Positions 23,183-34,900 of a stretch of 64,000 bases of DNA are shown piece by piece. The notes below the pieces were generated by a model. It ran no database searches. It was given only the letters and a program-made list of their open reading frames with translations, and was not told the DNA's origin. Numbering within the stretch: the stretch's first letter is position 1; each line of letters opens with the position of its first letter. Both the position numbers and the translations under genes were made by a program. Source of the DNA: Pratylenchus scribneri (taxonomy: Eukaryota; Nematoda; Chromadorea; Rhabditida; Pratylenchidae); the NCBI GenBank assembly GCA_030063045.1, contig JAQSEB010000059.1:3224001-3288000 (forward strand). Direction: 5' to 3'.

Positions 23183-26020
23183 TTATAATCCCGATTCGCC
23201 ATTTTCGTATTTTTTCTCTAACATCCGCCAAAGTATTTCTAATTCACGATTAAAGCGTTCGGCAGGAGTTGCTTCGAATTGATTAATTTTGCGTAAAATT
23301 GATGCAAGATTAGCCAATTGCCGAGCATAATCAACGAGTCTCTAAAACAATTAATTTTCGTGGAATTTTAACTTTTCAAAAACCTTCCCATTCCTTCTGT
23401 TCTTCAACAAATCCCCAAGAATTTTCACATTATTCTCTGCCAATGAGTTATTGAAACGTTTGATTATCTGAATATTCATAAGATTAGAACAATAAATAAA
23501 CATAAAAAGGAATTAATAAACCCCTAAATTTGTTAACCTGTTCACCAAATTGCTCGCATTTGATAATCTCCATTTGCTGATTCAACCGTCCAACTCTCAA
23601 TTCCATCAAGGCAGAACATCGGCGTCGCCGTCCATCAATAGTGGCCAATTCGGCCGAACACAAATCCGATAATGATTGTTTATTATTTTCCATCAAAATT
23701 GAGCACAAAATTGAACCGGCTTCCATGGCAGATGAGGCCAATTTTTCTAGGAATTATTATATTTTTTAAAAAAATTTTTGACGAACCCAATTTCTCCATA
23801 TTTCCACGTAATTCGGCAATTTTTCCTCGAATTTTTTGATCATTTAATTCTCTTCCATAAATTTCAATTGTTCTTTCACTACACAAATCCAATATGAATG
23901 AATTTGCTGCATTATGGAACTGAATTTTATCATATTTTTAAGTATTGATACCAAAAACACCTCATCAACGGTCTTCTGGAATTGCCGACCCCTTTCCATT
24001 CTCAATGTGAAACTAGTCAAACCGGCCCTGAGGGCATTTGCCCTAGATTGGGCCCCTAAAAGGAGTTGGCCAATGGCAATTAATTCCTTTGATTTTTTTT
24101 GCTGCTCCGATTCGGGCCTTTTTTCTACATTCTCATCGCCACTAATTCCAAAATATATAATTTTCCTTGTATTCTTTTGTCCCATTGCCTTTAATTGGTC
24201 GGCAACGGTGGCCAAATTGTTCAAAATATTCTTAAATTTCAAAAAAAATAATTTTTGCTCATTTCTGATTTCCATTTCCTCGGCCAATTCCCTTTTTTCA
24301 CGATCAATTTTTCCCATTTCCACATTTTCACAAAGAGATGAATTCGAAGTACCAAATGCCTTAGAAAAATGTGGTTAAAAGTATTATTTTTTGCTCCCGC
24401 ACTTCCTCAACTTCCTCTAGCTTGGCCAATCGACGTTCGCCATGTTCACCCAGCCATCCAACCACACTTTGCACTGATTTGGCCAATCGGCTTATTTCCG
24501 TTGCTTCGGTCAATTCTATAGCTAATTTTTCGCCAATCTTCTGATTTTCCCTTCCTTCTCCTCTTTCTTCCAATGATTTATGCCTATTGTGGTCGCCAAT
24601 TCCATCGTGCACTTTCATCAGATTCATTGCCTTTTTGTAGCTGGGCAACGATTTGGAAAAAGCATCTACTTCTGGGAACATTGAATGAATTAATAATATT
24701 TGGGAATTAGAAATTATAAAAACATTCATAATATATCGCAATAGGGTAGAGGGAGGGGAATTGGATTGCCTTCGAATCAGTCACTTAAAATATGTATTTG
24801 TTCTACATTCTTAAAAGGCCAAAAGGAAGACTTTTTTCTGTTAATCGTTCCCTCTCTCTTAAAGGGTTAAAAATGGTCGATGAAGAGGCTTTTAGACAGC
24901 TAAAGCCATGGAAGCGGTTGATCCTAACATCCTAATTTAATGACCTATTATAAACTATTCCAAAGTGACAAAATTAGACCTATCAAACGCACCAAATTTA
25001 TTCACACTGGAGTTCTTTGTCGGCATTTTCTCCATGGAATTGTTTGCAATTTTGGTATTATTTTCATCTTTTTTATCTTTTGTTGGGCTCTGAATTGTGT
25101 TTTGAATTGTCGGGATGGCCTTTTTGATTGTGTCCCTGGGCACTGAATCCAAATCAAATTCCACCAATTCGATCAGCACATTCCCATCTGATGTCATTGA
25201 ATTGAATATAATCCCCCAATTAATCGAGCCAATTTTTCCAAAAACCTTTTCGCATGAATCGTCCCAGGCTGGCCGGTGTACTGATATCTTTATTCCATAG
25301 GACATTGTTGGCTGGGTTGGCCGCAAAATATGAGGGATTTTCGGCGAAGAAGGTCAAAAAATCCTGTAAATAGTTTTTCCCTTTTGTTATTGTTCTTATT
25401 AGCATTTTCAGAATGAATATTGGATATATGTTTATGTGAGTTGTTGATTGGACCAAATCCTCTTGTTGTATTTGGATTTTAAAAAATTTTAAAGGTCAGA
25501 AATATGAATTCCTAAAGCTTAAAAATTACAAAGAGAAAGGGACTTGGATAATTATTGAGTAGCAAAAACTACTAGGAAAACTTTAGTGCCATAAGAAGAA
25601 TGTGAGTATTTTACCCTCTTCAAATCGGTCCATCCGCTGCCATTATTTGGCTGAAAACCTTCACTTTTATCCCCAAAAAGCGGTTTCTGGACACTTGTTG
25701 ATGGCTGCCAAATTTGTTGCAAATCAAAGAGAGCAGATAGGCCAAGATATTTTGATAATTTTTGACGGAGACAAATTTGAATCTGGACATTAAAAATGCA
25801 TGAAAAATTCATAAAAATTAGTAATAAAATTTGGAAATTTCCTCCATTTGAACGTACTTTGAAATCATATGTGTCCAAAAGAAGCAAATCGATGGTAGCC
25901 ATCCGCCGTTGGTGAATACCCAAAAAAGTGTCCGGTTCAAGCAAAATGCATTGCCGAATTCGATAGGCCAATGCACTTTGGCATGCACGCAACACAATTC
26001 TTAGTGCCTTTAGAGGGACC
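23183..26020 (-). CDS. Unidentified coiled-coil protein (5' end unresolved)
   Basis: Series of minus-strand exons with coherent coding character and good splice sites, ending at the stop 23183-23185. From the N-terminal side: VPLKALRIVLRACQSALAYR and RMATIDLLLLDTYDFK; QKLSKYLGLSALFDLQQIW; an exon at 25326-24955 with MSYGIKISVHRPAWDDSCEK and GSINWGIIFNSMTSDGN; then strongly helical, charged exons with FPEVDAFSKSLPSYKKAMNL, SVQSVVGWLGEHGERRLAKL, MGKIDREKRELAEEMEIRN, LGAQSRANALRAGLTSFTLR and MELRVGRLNQQMEIIKCEQF; end KKYENGESGL. The later part looks like a BAR-type or long helical bundle, but I do not recognise the family. It may be two genes: the 25.0-25.5 kb exons do not splice unambiguously to the rest (two frames are open there). 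The region 26590-26820 may hold a first exon. Confidence 0.5.
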
Positions 26021-26587
26021 TGAACAATATAATGAGTTCTTCATTAAATTATTTGAATTGGTATTAAACAAAAAGTGGTCAAAAATTGAGCTGAAGTATA
26101 TTTGGAATTGGAAGGCAATTATAAATTTTAAATATTAAGCTCACTTAAATAGGATTTGATTTGACCCCTGGGTCTATTTCGTTCTCACTTTTGGTGCTTC
26201 CAAAAGTACAGTAACAGGATGCTGATGCTCTGGGCATTTTCTTCCGATGTCCTTTTTTCCATTTTTATCAAATGCTTGATGAGGGTGGCTCAGAATTCGG
26301 AGTGCAAAAACGAGAAGAGAACAAATCAAATTGTAAATGGCAATCGAATCTGATTAAAAGCAAAATAAGTGATATTTCTGCTGACAACGGAACAGAAAGG
26401 AATCCGAATCCGTCTAAAACCCCGCAAGCAATTAACACCCATTTATTAAAAAAAACCAAAAGGTTTATAAAATAGTCTAAAAAACGGACAAATTGAGCCG
26501 CCACCACAATTGCGTCGTAATTCACGGAAGCATCCTGGACCCAGCATTAAATGGATCAAACATTCATTGTTGGGAGTTGAAGAGCCT

Positions 26588-26820
26588 GGGAAAGTGATAA
26601 AGGTGAATTACTAACTGCTGGCCAAGTATTCCCTCTCTTGCCTGGGATCATTAAACTGTTTCGTTTGCTTTTTAGTCGTTTTTGCCCATCGATTTCCCCA
26701 TTTGGCATGTCCCGATTACAATTTTGCTGTTCGATGAATGTCGAAGCACGACGACGGCCTTTTGAAACGGTATCGCCACCGTTTACTCCCTCCACTACTT
26801 TTCTTCGCATTGTAAACATT
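26588..26820 (-). other. Candidate basic N-terminal exon, minus strand
   Basis: Open stretch beginning MFTMRRKVVEGVNGG, with a basic patch (KGRRRASTF, an RRAS phosphosite-like motif) and LKSKRNSLMIPGKRGNTW. It has the composition of real coding sequence, and a donor GTTAGT follows TWPA in phase 0, matching the phase-0 acceptor at about 26020 before VPLKALRI. It may therefore be the first exon of the coiled-coil gene downstream, or a separate short gene. No homology recognised. Confidence 0.3.
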
Positions 26821-26849
26821 TTTTTGAAACAAACAAATGAAATGTCCAA

Positions 26850-27748
26850 AAGTATTTAAATAAAATAAATTATCAGTGAAAATTGTCGGAGGATTATGTT
26901 AAAATTGAAAAGTGAAATTCGGACAGCAAAATGCGCGGGCAATTTGGCGAAAATGTGAAATCCAAAGGGTGAGAAGGAAATCGCCTCGGGCGATCATCAA
27001 AGCAGCAACCTTGCCTTCACAATTATTCCAAATTTCCAGCTAAATAATTGAGACAGAGCGCACAATCTGGGGTGGGGGGCACTAAATTCGGGAAATGCAA
27101 TGAAGGAAAGGGGACTTTGTTCCTTCTATCGATGACATTCCCGATCGAGAAATCAAACGAAGAATGGGAAAGAAAGGGAAGGAGAAGAAGGATTATGTTT
27201 AGATTGATCCTTTTCCAATTGGAAAACCCAGGAAAAATGAATTTTTCAAAAATTATATTTCCAGAATTGAGTGGAAATTGGAACATATGTGAAACTTCGA
27301 ATAAGGAACTTATATGTGAAAAGAAATCCACCAATTAAATTAGGTGGTCAAAAGAAAAGGAGAATGCTTGCTATCCCTTTTTTCTGCGACATAATTTATT
27401 CTGAAATGTTGAACCTAACCTAGGTATAGGTAACTGTAGGATTGGCGCAGCACTGTGATTCAATTAAAAGGAGGGGAAAGTCATATTAATCTCCATAGAT
27501 AAAATGTGGAAAATTAAAACGATTCTATAATTATGTAGGATATATTTAGCTTAAATCATATGCTCATTTTTGACTAGAATAAATTACCTTTACTACTAAA
27601 ACTCAGTGTAGTGCTTATCATGCAACAAGGATTTATGAGGAAAGAAATTAAAGTGTGTGTAAAATTTGAATAATTAACAACAAATATATTTATCAACCAT
27701 CAAATATGGAAAAAAACATGATCTGTCAAGTCAATTCCAATTGTCATC
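26850..27748. other. Intergenic stretch without a recognised gene
   Basis: About 900 bp of AT-rich sequence between the candidate exon above and the 3' end of RPLP2. ORFs on both strands at 27023-27338 overlap each other and encode compositionally odd peptides with no recognisable domain. Two overlapping AACCTA words lie near 27410-27425. I see no RNA gene. Confidence 0.4.
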
Positions 27749-28227
27749 TTAATCGAATAATCCCATGCCAAAGTCCTCATCCTCGCTTTCTTCCTTTTTC
27801 TCCTCCTTCTTCTCTTCTTTCTTCTCTGCTGCTGCCGGTGCTCCGCCAGTTCCGCTCTACAAATAATTAATTTAGTAGAGTTTAGTAATTAATTAATAAT
27901 TTATTATCATATCACATTTTTATTAAGTAAATGAAAATGATCACTTTTTATAATGTTTTATTTGGTAATATAATTTAATGAAAAAAATGCGAATACCGAT
28001 GCAGGAGCTGCAGCTGCCGGTGCTCCGGTCGGCACGCTAGCCATCTTGGTCTGTCCGCTGGCGATCACTTCTTCCAAGCTTTTGCCCTTCAATGCATTGA
28101 TTACTGCATTCGCATTCTCCATGTCCACATCGAGTCCGCCTGCACCAAGGATTTTCTCGAGGTCCTTTGCCGAGGGTTGAGCATTACCGCCAAGGCTAGC
28201 AAGCAAATATGCGGCGACGTATTTCAT
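27749..28227 (-). CDS. RPLP2: 60S acidic ribosomal protein P2
   Basis: Two exons (28227-27997 and 27856-27749). The N-terminal dimerisation domain reads MKYVAAYLLASLGGNAQPSA, then KDLEKILGAGGLDVD and NALKGKSLEEVIASGQTKMA. An Ala/Pro hinge (APAAAAPAS) and a KKEE-rich stretch follow. The invariant stalk tail SEDEDFGMGLFD ends the protein; it recruits elongation factors and other GTPases to the ribosomal P-stalk. About 112 residues, the normal P2 length. The LGAGGLDVD and MKYVAAYLL signatures separate P2 from P1. Certain. Confidence 0.98.
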
Positions 28228-31200
28228 TTTTGATTTTCAGAGTCGTGAAATGCTTTTTTGATTTTAATTCGCTGAAAAATATTGAAAATTAATTTCATAT
28301 TTTAAAAACATCAACACGCCATTCAAAAAAATTAGTAATTGTATAAAAAATATAATTACGAAACTTTAATCTATATAAATATTCCTCCTTTTAACTGCCA
28401 ATTATGATCACTCAAGAATCAAGATCAAGAAATTAATAAATTTCATTTTTATCCATCATCTATAATTGTGACTTTGATTTCGTCGCTAATTCACTATTCT
28501 ACCTACACTCTTTCCTATTCTGTTTCTCTTCTCTCACATGTATTAGGCAGAGACGAAGATTTTAAACAATTCGCCAATTCAAAATGGTTTTTCTAATTCC
28601 TTTTTTAAATACAGTAACAAAAACTAGGTTTAATTGTTTTTATAAAAAAACTACAAGGTACAAGGCGATTTAAGGTATTGCCTCCTATGAAAAATGGATT
28701 CAGAAAATCAAAATACACAGAAAAATAATAAATTGTCAAAAATTCAATTTCAATCTAAATTCATCATTTTTTGATTGATAATACAAAAATTTCATTTTAA
28801 TGTGTTAAATTATCGATGAAGAAAAGATAAGTAAAAAATAAATAAAAATCATTATTGGATGAAGATTATCCTAGGAAGTATGATACTGAAAAATGAAACA
28901 TTTTTGTACCCTCTAATTTTGACTATACCCCGATATATGATTTATCATTATCACACCTTCGCTATTACGATGGGTTTATCCCGCCGCCAAGAATATATCT
29001 GCTCCTTATCAGTGCATCAATTCGTTTTTGTGAGTTGTGACCTATATGGATAATACCAATATTATGTGGACTTTGATCATGTTATCAAATCAACAAACAT
29101 TCGGCGAATTACAAAAAGATACAATAAATTATTTAGAATCCATCAAAATCATCATCCTTTTTCGTTTTTCCGCATTCATCTTTTTCACTGATTTGTCCGT
29201 AAAATCAAACACCTCTTCTCCACTCTTTCTACCTAAATTCTTAACTAAACTGGTGGCCGAATGGGCGGTTTAAGGATGGTCGTGGGGGTGGAAAATGATG
29301 GCCTCCTTCCTTCTCGATTCTCGCTACGTGTATAGCCAGCCGCCAGCTGTGGCCCTTCTCCTCCTCCTTTAGTGAATCTTACATTCTCGAATGATGTTGA
29401 TGATGTGGTCGGTCGGTTTTTTTGGCGATGTGGTGGAAAGGGGGAGGAATGAATGGGTTGGTTTGTTTGCAACGGGCAGACGGAAACTCATCATGAAAGT
29501 ATGGGCGAGCTGTTTATGCTTTGTGCGTTATTTAATGCTGCCTAAAAACATGCAAATTCACGAAGCTAAGTTAGAGAAGCGCATAGAAAAGTGGCTGTCT
29601 CGGACCATTTTCCCCTCTAATCATTCTTTTTTGCCTACTGGGAAGCCTAGATCGAGAGTCTCGATGCCTGCCTCACACACAAAGGAAAGGAAGCAGAAAA
29701 TCTCGAGTGTGATGGAATTTTACAACGAATTTGAGAGGTTTATTGCAGCAACTGGCAATTGCCAGCCTTCTTTTTGAAAAAAGGATGGGTTACGGTTAGA
29801 GAAATTTGCTGCTGGCACATTTAGATGGATGGATGGAGGAATTTGCGGGTAGCAAAAGCAATGAGAGGAGATGGTCCCTCACTCGCTTCGGGTTTTCGGG
29901 TGGGTCGGTTGGACGGTGGTTGGTCACAAAAAGTTGGCAGCGTCGACAGCCCCTTCCTTTCCCCTTAGGGGTCGATTGGTCCCTTCCTTCCCCCACTTCC
30001 ACATCAACGTCGAGACAAGCCCAAAGCAGCCCCTCAAGAGACAGCAAACAAGCAGCTGCCGACCTCCGTGGCCTCTTTTGCATCTTCTCATCCTTCTGAT
30101 GCTACAGCACGGTCACTTTCTTCTCTGTATAAAGCATCTCTTCCATTTCATTTCCTTCCCATCCAAAGTGTTTATTTCTCTTCCTTTGTTGGTTGCTGAC
30201 AGCTGTTCTGGCTTTATACCCTATTTTCTATAGTTCTTCATTCATTTGCCTTCCCATATTCAACCAATTTTCCAGCCAATTGTATACTTCTATACCCTCC
30301 TTCGGGCGATGAATTGCCGCCGATGATTTATGCTTCAGGGGACAAAGAAATGCACAAAATTAGAGACCACTGCGGGCAGGGAGCGAAAAGTGGTCATAAA
30401 CCCTTAGTGAATAGACAAGCAGACATTCCCCGGCATTTCCATCGACGGCGCCTCCGGCGAATCGATTTTTGTCGAGATGGGAAGAACAGAGAGGCGGCTT
30501 GGTGGCCCTCGTACGTAAAGCACTGCACCCAGCACAACAACATCGTCATTTAGTGTAGAGCACACATTGCTCCCTACAAACTCCTCGCCCAACCATCATC
30601 TATGTCTCCCACCTCACCTTAGGGGCCGGCTTATTCTCAGCCGCCACTCACCCTCCCCCCCCCCCCCCCCCCATTTTCCACATTCTCTCTGGGCAAAATG
30701 CTCTCTCAATTGGCTGCCTCGTCTTCGCCCTCCTCACTTCGCGCAGTCCATCATCCCCTGAGGGGCTCACGCACGTCACACAATGGCTGCCGGCACCCAC
30801 CCAGTCTTTTCGGCCCCCACATTTTCACCCCATCATAGAAGTCCGTCTCCGGACCACCGCTGCGGGGGTCAGCCGCTTCCTCGTCCCACCTTCCGCCCCC
30901 CCCCCCCATCCCTCACAAATTGTCAAATGCTTTTGGCTGGTGCCGCTGGCACAAATATGCAAATTTCGTCTGCCCTCCTTGACACATTTGCTGTATGCCA
31001 AGTGACACATCCAATGCTGGTCAAAATGTCCGCTTATCAATGCTTTTTCCTCAATCATTTGCAATTGAATTCCTCTGATCATGGGACAATGGTTTGTCTA
31101 TTGGCCACCCTGCCCTGCAGCAAAATCAAACTCCAACCATTTTGTATCAAAAATTGCATAATTTCATCTTTCCCAAATCCGATGTAAAATCATTTGATCC

Positions 31201-31974
31201 AAATACTCTTTTTATCAGACCCAAAATGAACATCGAAATTGAAAAAGCAGATCAATTCGGCACACTTTTTAAAGCCTAATTCTCAGCCAATTCTGAGAAG
31301 ATCAAACTAATTTATTTGCCAATTCTCTTTTCCCTAAATAATATTTATTAAAGGCGGAATAATGCCATACTCAACAGCATTTGCCCCTTTAAAATGACCT
31401 CATTTATTATTATCTTCGTAAAAGAGATTTGAATTACTTTATTATCCAATACCCATCATTTTCGCATTTTATGGCCAAGTTTTGATATGCATACCGAAAT
31501 ATATGCGTTTAAAAATTGCCAAATTTAATGCCAAATTTCTTCCTTGAATTCCCTCTCCCCAATATTCAGAGGAAATAATTAAAATAATATTTTTCCCTAA
31601 AATTTGGCCGTCAACACAAACTGGCTTCTCATCAGCAAAATTGGCGACCAATTCATCAACAAAATTACCTCATATCCCAATCGAATTCCTCTTTACAATA
31701 GGAGACTTCGAAGGAGAATATCATTTCCCTGCGCAAAACCCATTCTTCTTTGATAAATTCGCCAAATCTGCCGGCCAATTCAGCTGTTCCCTCCATTGTT
31801 CCTTTCCATCAAATTGGGCAACAAAAAGAACACATTTCGGGTTGGCCAAAACATCGAAAGGAAGATTGGCTCGGCAACAATTCCGTTGCTCCAATTCCCC
31901 CCAATCGGGCCACCAATTCAAAGTTTTTATTGAAAAAAGGCAGCTGGCGCCTTCAGGGATCGACTGGATGCCGT
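28228..31974. other. Long intergenic / regulatory region upstream of NCOA6-like gene
   Basis: About 3.7 kb with no gene I can support. It contains ORFs up to 128 codons (29391-29777, plus) but none has a recognisable domain or convincing splice pattern. Pyrimidine-rich tracts are common, including a run of about 17 C at 30652-30672 and another of 9-11 C near 30897. TATACCCT-type words occur at about 28921, 30216 and 30290. This probably holds the promoter and 5'-UTR of the plus-strand coactivator gene and the RPLP2 promoter. Confidence 0.45.
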
Positions 31975-34900
31975 ATGAGCGGAGTGTTTGACACTTCCTC
32001 CACCCAACGCCGCCATCAACACCAACAAAAAGAGGACGGAGAAGAAGCGGCAGCGGATCATCTAAATCCAATAGAGCAGCAGCAGCCAAAAGTGCGCAAA
32101 TTGTTGGTTTCATCCCCTCCGGCAACAAATCATTCGAAGTTTGACTCCCAATATTCCCCTGATCCGTCTGGTGGCCAAGAAGAGTCACAAAATTCGCTCA
32201 ATAATCATAAAACGAACAATGCCGACGGCGACTTTGCGTTGTCAAAAGCAAAAACATTGTTGAACAGATTGGCAGGTGGTTCAAAAGTTAAGTCGCCAAA
32301 AATTGGTTGCCTTTTTGAAGAAGAAACCGCCGATGAAGATGGCCAATATGCCAAACATGATGATGGCACAAACGGAGAGGAGAAAAATGACAAGGTTGGA
32401 GATTGATTTGGCAAAAAAGGGGAATTGATCAAATATTGGATTAATAAGATACATTGGCCGGATAGAGCACAGATTAATAATAAACAATGGATTAGATATA
32501 TTGGCCTTATAATGGCATGTTAGTATATGGCATAGGTGACATAAAAATGTTGATTAGAAAACATGTTTTATTGTCAAGAAAACAATTTATTAAATCTAAA
32601 TGTGTCCCCTCATTTGACAGCATTCCCATTCAAAGGAGAGCAGCCATCCCCATCAATTGGCCAATAATAATTTGTCGAAATTGAATCGAACAAACAATAA
32701 AACAATTTTCGATTCATCCTCCTCCCATTCAATTGGCACAATTTTGAACAGCGGCGAACCAGGCAGCAGCAAAAGTAATCCCAGTTCCATCAATCCCCAA
32801 ACCACCCAACATTTTGTTGTCCATTCCTCCTCCATTGGTTCAGCTGCGGCAGTCGAAAGCAGCAATCCAATTCAAAACCACAACAACAATAAGCCATTGA
32901 ACGGTCCAACCTCGTCGAGGAATCCAACAAATAATTATCGAAGTCCTCCGCATTCTCCTCCACCCCATTCCCATCATCATTCTCGACTGTTTCCACCCTC
33001 CAACAATTTTCATCACAATCTTTTGAACAATCACCAAAATCATCATTTCCCCCTCCTATACGATTCAAGGCGTCATTTGGCCGCTGCTCGGACAATATCG
33101 CCGCCGACTATAGGCAACGAGCAAAAAGGTTTAGTAAGATTGGGTATCCAACCCATTTTAAGGAAAATAAATGGCACTTAATCGTAGTTAGCCAAAGATG
33201 TTTATTTCTGTTTCTTTAAATTAGATTGAATATGCCCTCGAGCGAATTTCAATTTCATTTTCTTTTATTTCAGGTTTCACTTCGCCCCCATTTCCGCCCA
33301 CCTCCTCTTTGATTTGCACATCACCCCCACCCCCAACCCGGCCACAAATCCACCGTACCAATTGCATAAATCGCCCATCACCGGTCGCAAAACCGACACC
33401 GGCGGCGGCCTTCGCCGTCCCAACACTCCCGGCTAGGCCAAGGCCAGGGCCATCCTCTGCTCAAAAACCGCAACAAAAAGAGCGAAGGAATCATTTGGAG
33501 GAGGCAGAAAGGCATTCAAAAAAGGAACAAAAAGTTGAACAAAACCAAAAGGAAGAGCAAAAAACAGAAACAAGAAGGGAAGAGGTGGAAAGAGAGAGTG
33601 GTCTTAAGAAGTCGCCAATAGTTGCGGAACAACTTAAAAAGGAAAAACAGGAAATTGTTGAGGAGGAAGCGGCTGAAGAAAGTGCCAAAGTCTCTGCCAA
33701 CTTTTTTTCCACACAACAATCAGAGGAAGGGAAGGAAAAGAAAGAAGAAGAAGCATTAGAGGAATCCATTGAACGGAAGAAAAGTATCGAAGAAACAGAA
33801 GAAAAGAAAAAGGAAGAAGAAGAAGAACCAGTGCCAAGCACATCCGCGGCTGCCCTTCAAATCCCACAAGAAGAGGAAAAGCAAAAAGAGTCAAAGGAAG
33901 AATCATCGGCCCAAGAAGCCGTTATCGAAGCTGAAAAGCGGCAAAAAAGTCCTGTAAAGCATATTCGGCTTGTCCTTCGCGTTTCAGCCACCGCCGCCTT
34001 CCAACTTCGCCGCCTTGCGCAACACCATTCGGGGAAAGCACTGCGAAGAATAGGTGGGTGGGTGAAGGAATTGGATGATTTTTAGTGGATTAGAGGATGG
34101 CAATTGTGGGAAATTTAGAAAGTAATCCAATATTTGGCATTCATTTATTTAGAGAGAATTTGTTCTTTTATAGGCAAAAATTGGTATCGAAAAATAGATG
34201 AGTCGATTATAATTTCTAGGAAAATTAGTATTGTAGATGATCAGAGAATTAGTTGCTTTATGATTGATTAATATTATTTTTCCAGGTATTGGCTCAATCC
34301 AAGTCGAAGAAGAGCATTCAAAGTTGTTAAAAAGGACACGAACATTGCCAAGTACTTCCTCCTTTACTGAATCCATTGGGGCAAGTCATCCTCGCCAAAC
34401 GCGCACAATCCCAGTGCCCTCGCGCAGTCCATCCCCAGGAGAGTCGGCCAATCGACGGGCGCGAATCCAACAAATTCGGCAGCAACAACAAATTTTGCTC
34501 CAACGAAGCCAACAACAATTGGCCGCAGCCCTCATTCAGCATCAACAAAGGGGAACGCCAATAACGGCATCAGCAGCAGGCGGAAGCGGTGGCAATAAAA
34601 CACCGCAATCTGCTGGAAAAGTGAACCCAACAAATAATCAGAATCCATTGTTGCCCCCGGCACGTCCCCTCCAGCAATCCCCTGCCATTCAAAGTGGGTT
34701 TTGAATGAATTTTAATATTCAAAAGTCAATTATAAATGCCATTTTTTGATTGATTAATGTTGGTAACCAATTTTAGTCCTCTATAATAATTTGGATGATG
34801 ATATCCCTTCCATCGTATTTTTAAAGAATTGACCTTTCCAATTCAACAAGTTGAAATAAGCAGGTGGACTCGCCATTATTTACTCCTTTGGATCCATTTT

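Noticed and set aside
29391..29777. 128-codon plus-strand ORF in the spacer before the NCOA6-like gene
   Set aside because: No domain, no splice context, and opposing ORFs overlap; composition fits chance.
33491..33906. Ser/Phe- and Leu-rich minus-strand ORFs opposite NCOA6-like exon 3
   Set aside because: Shadows of the Glu/Lys-rich coding strand (GAA/AAG codons read in reverse).
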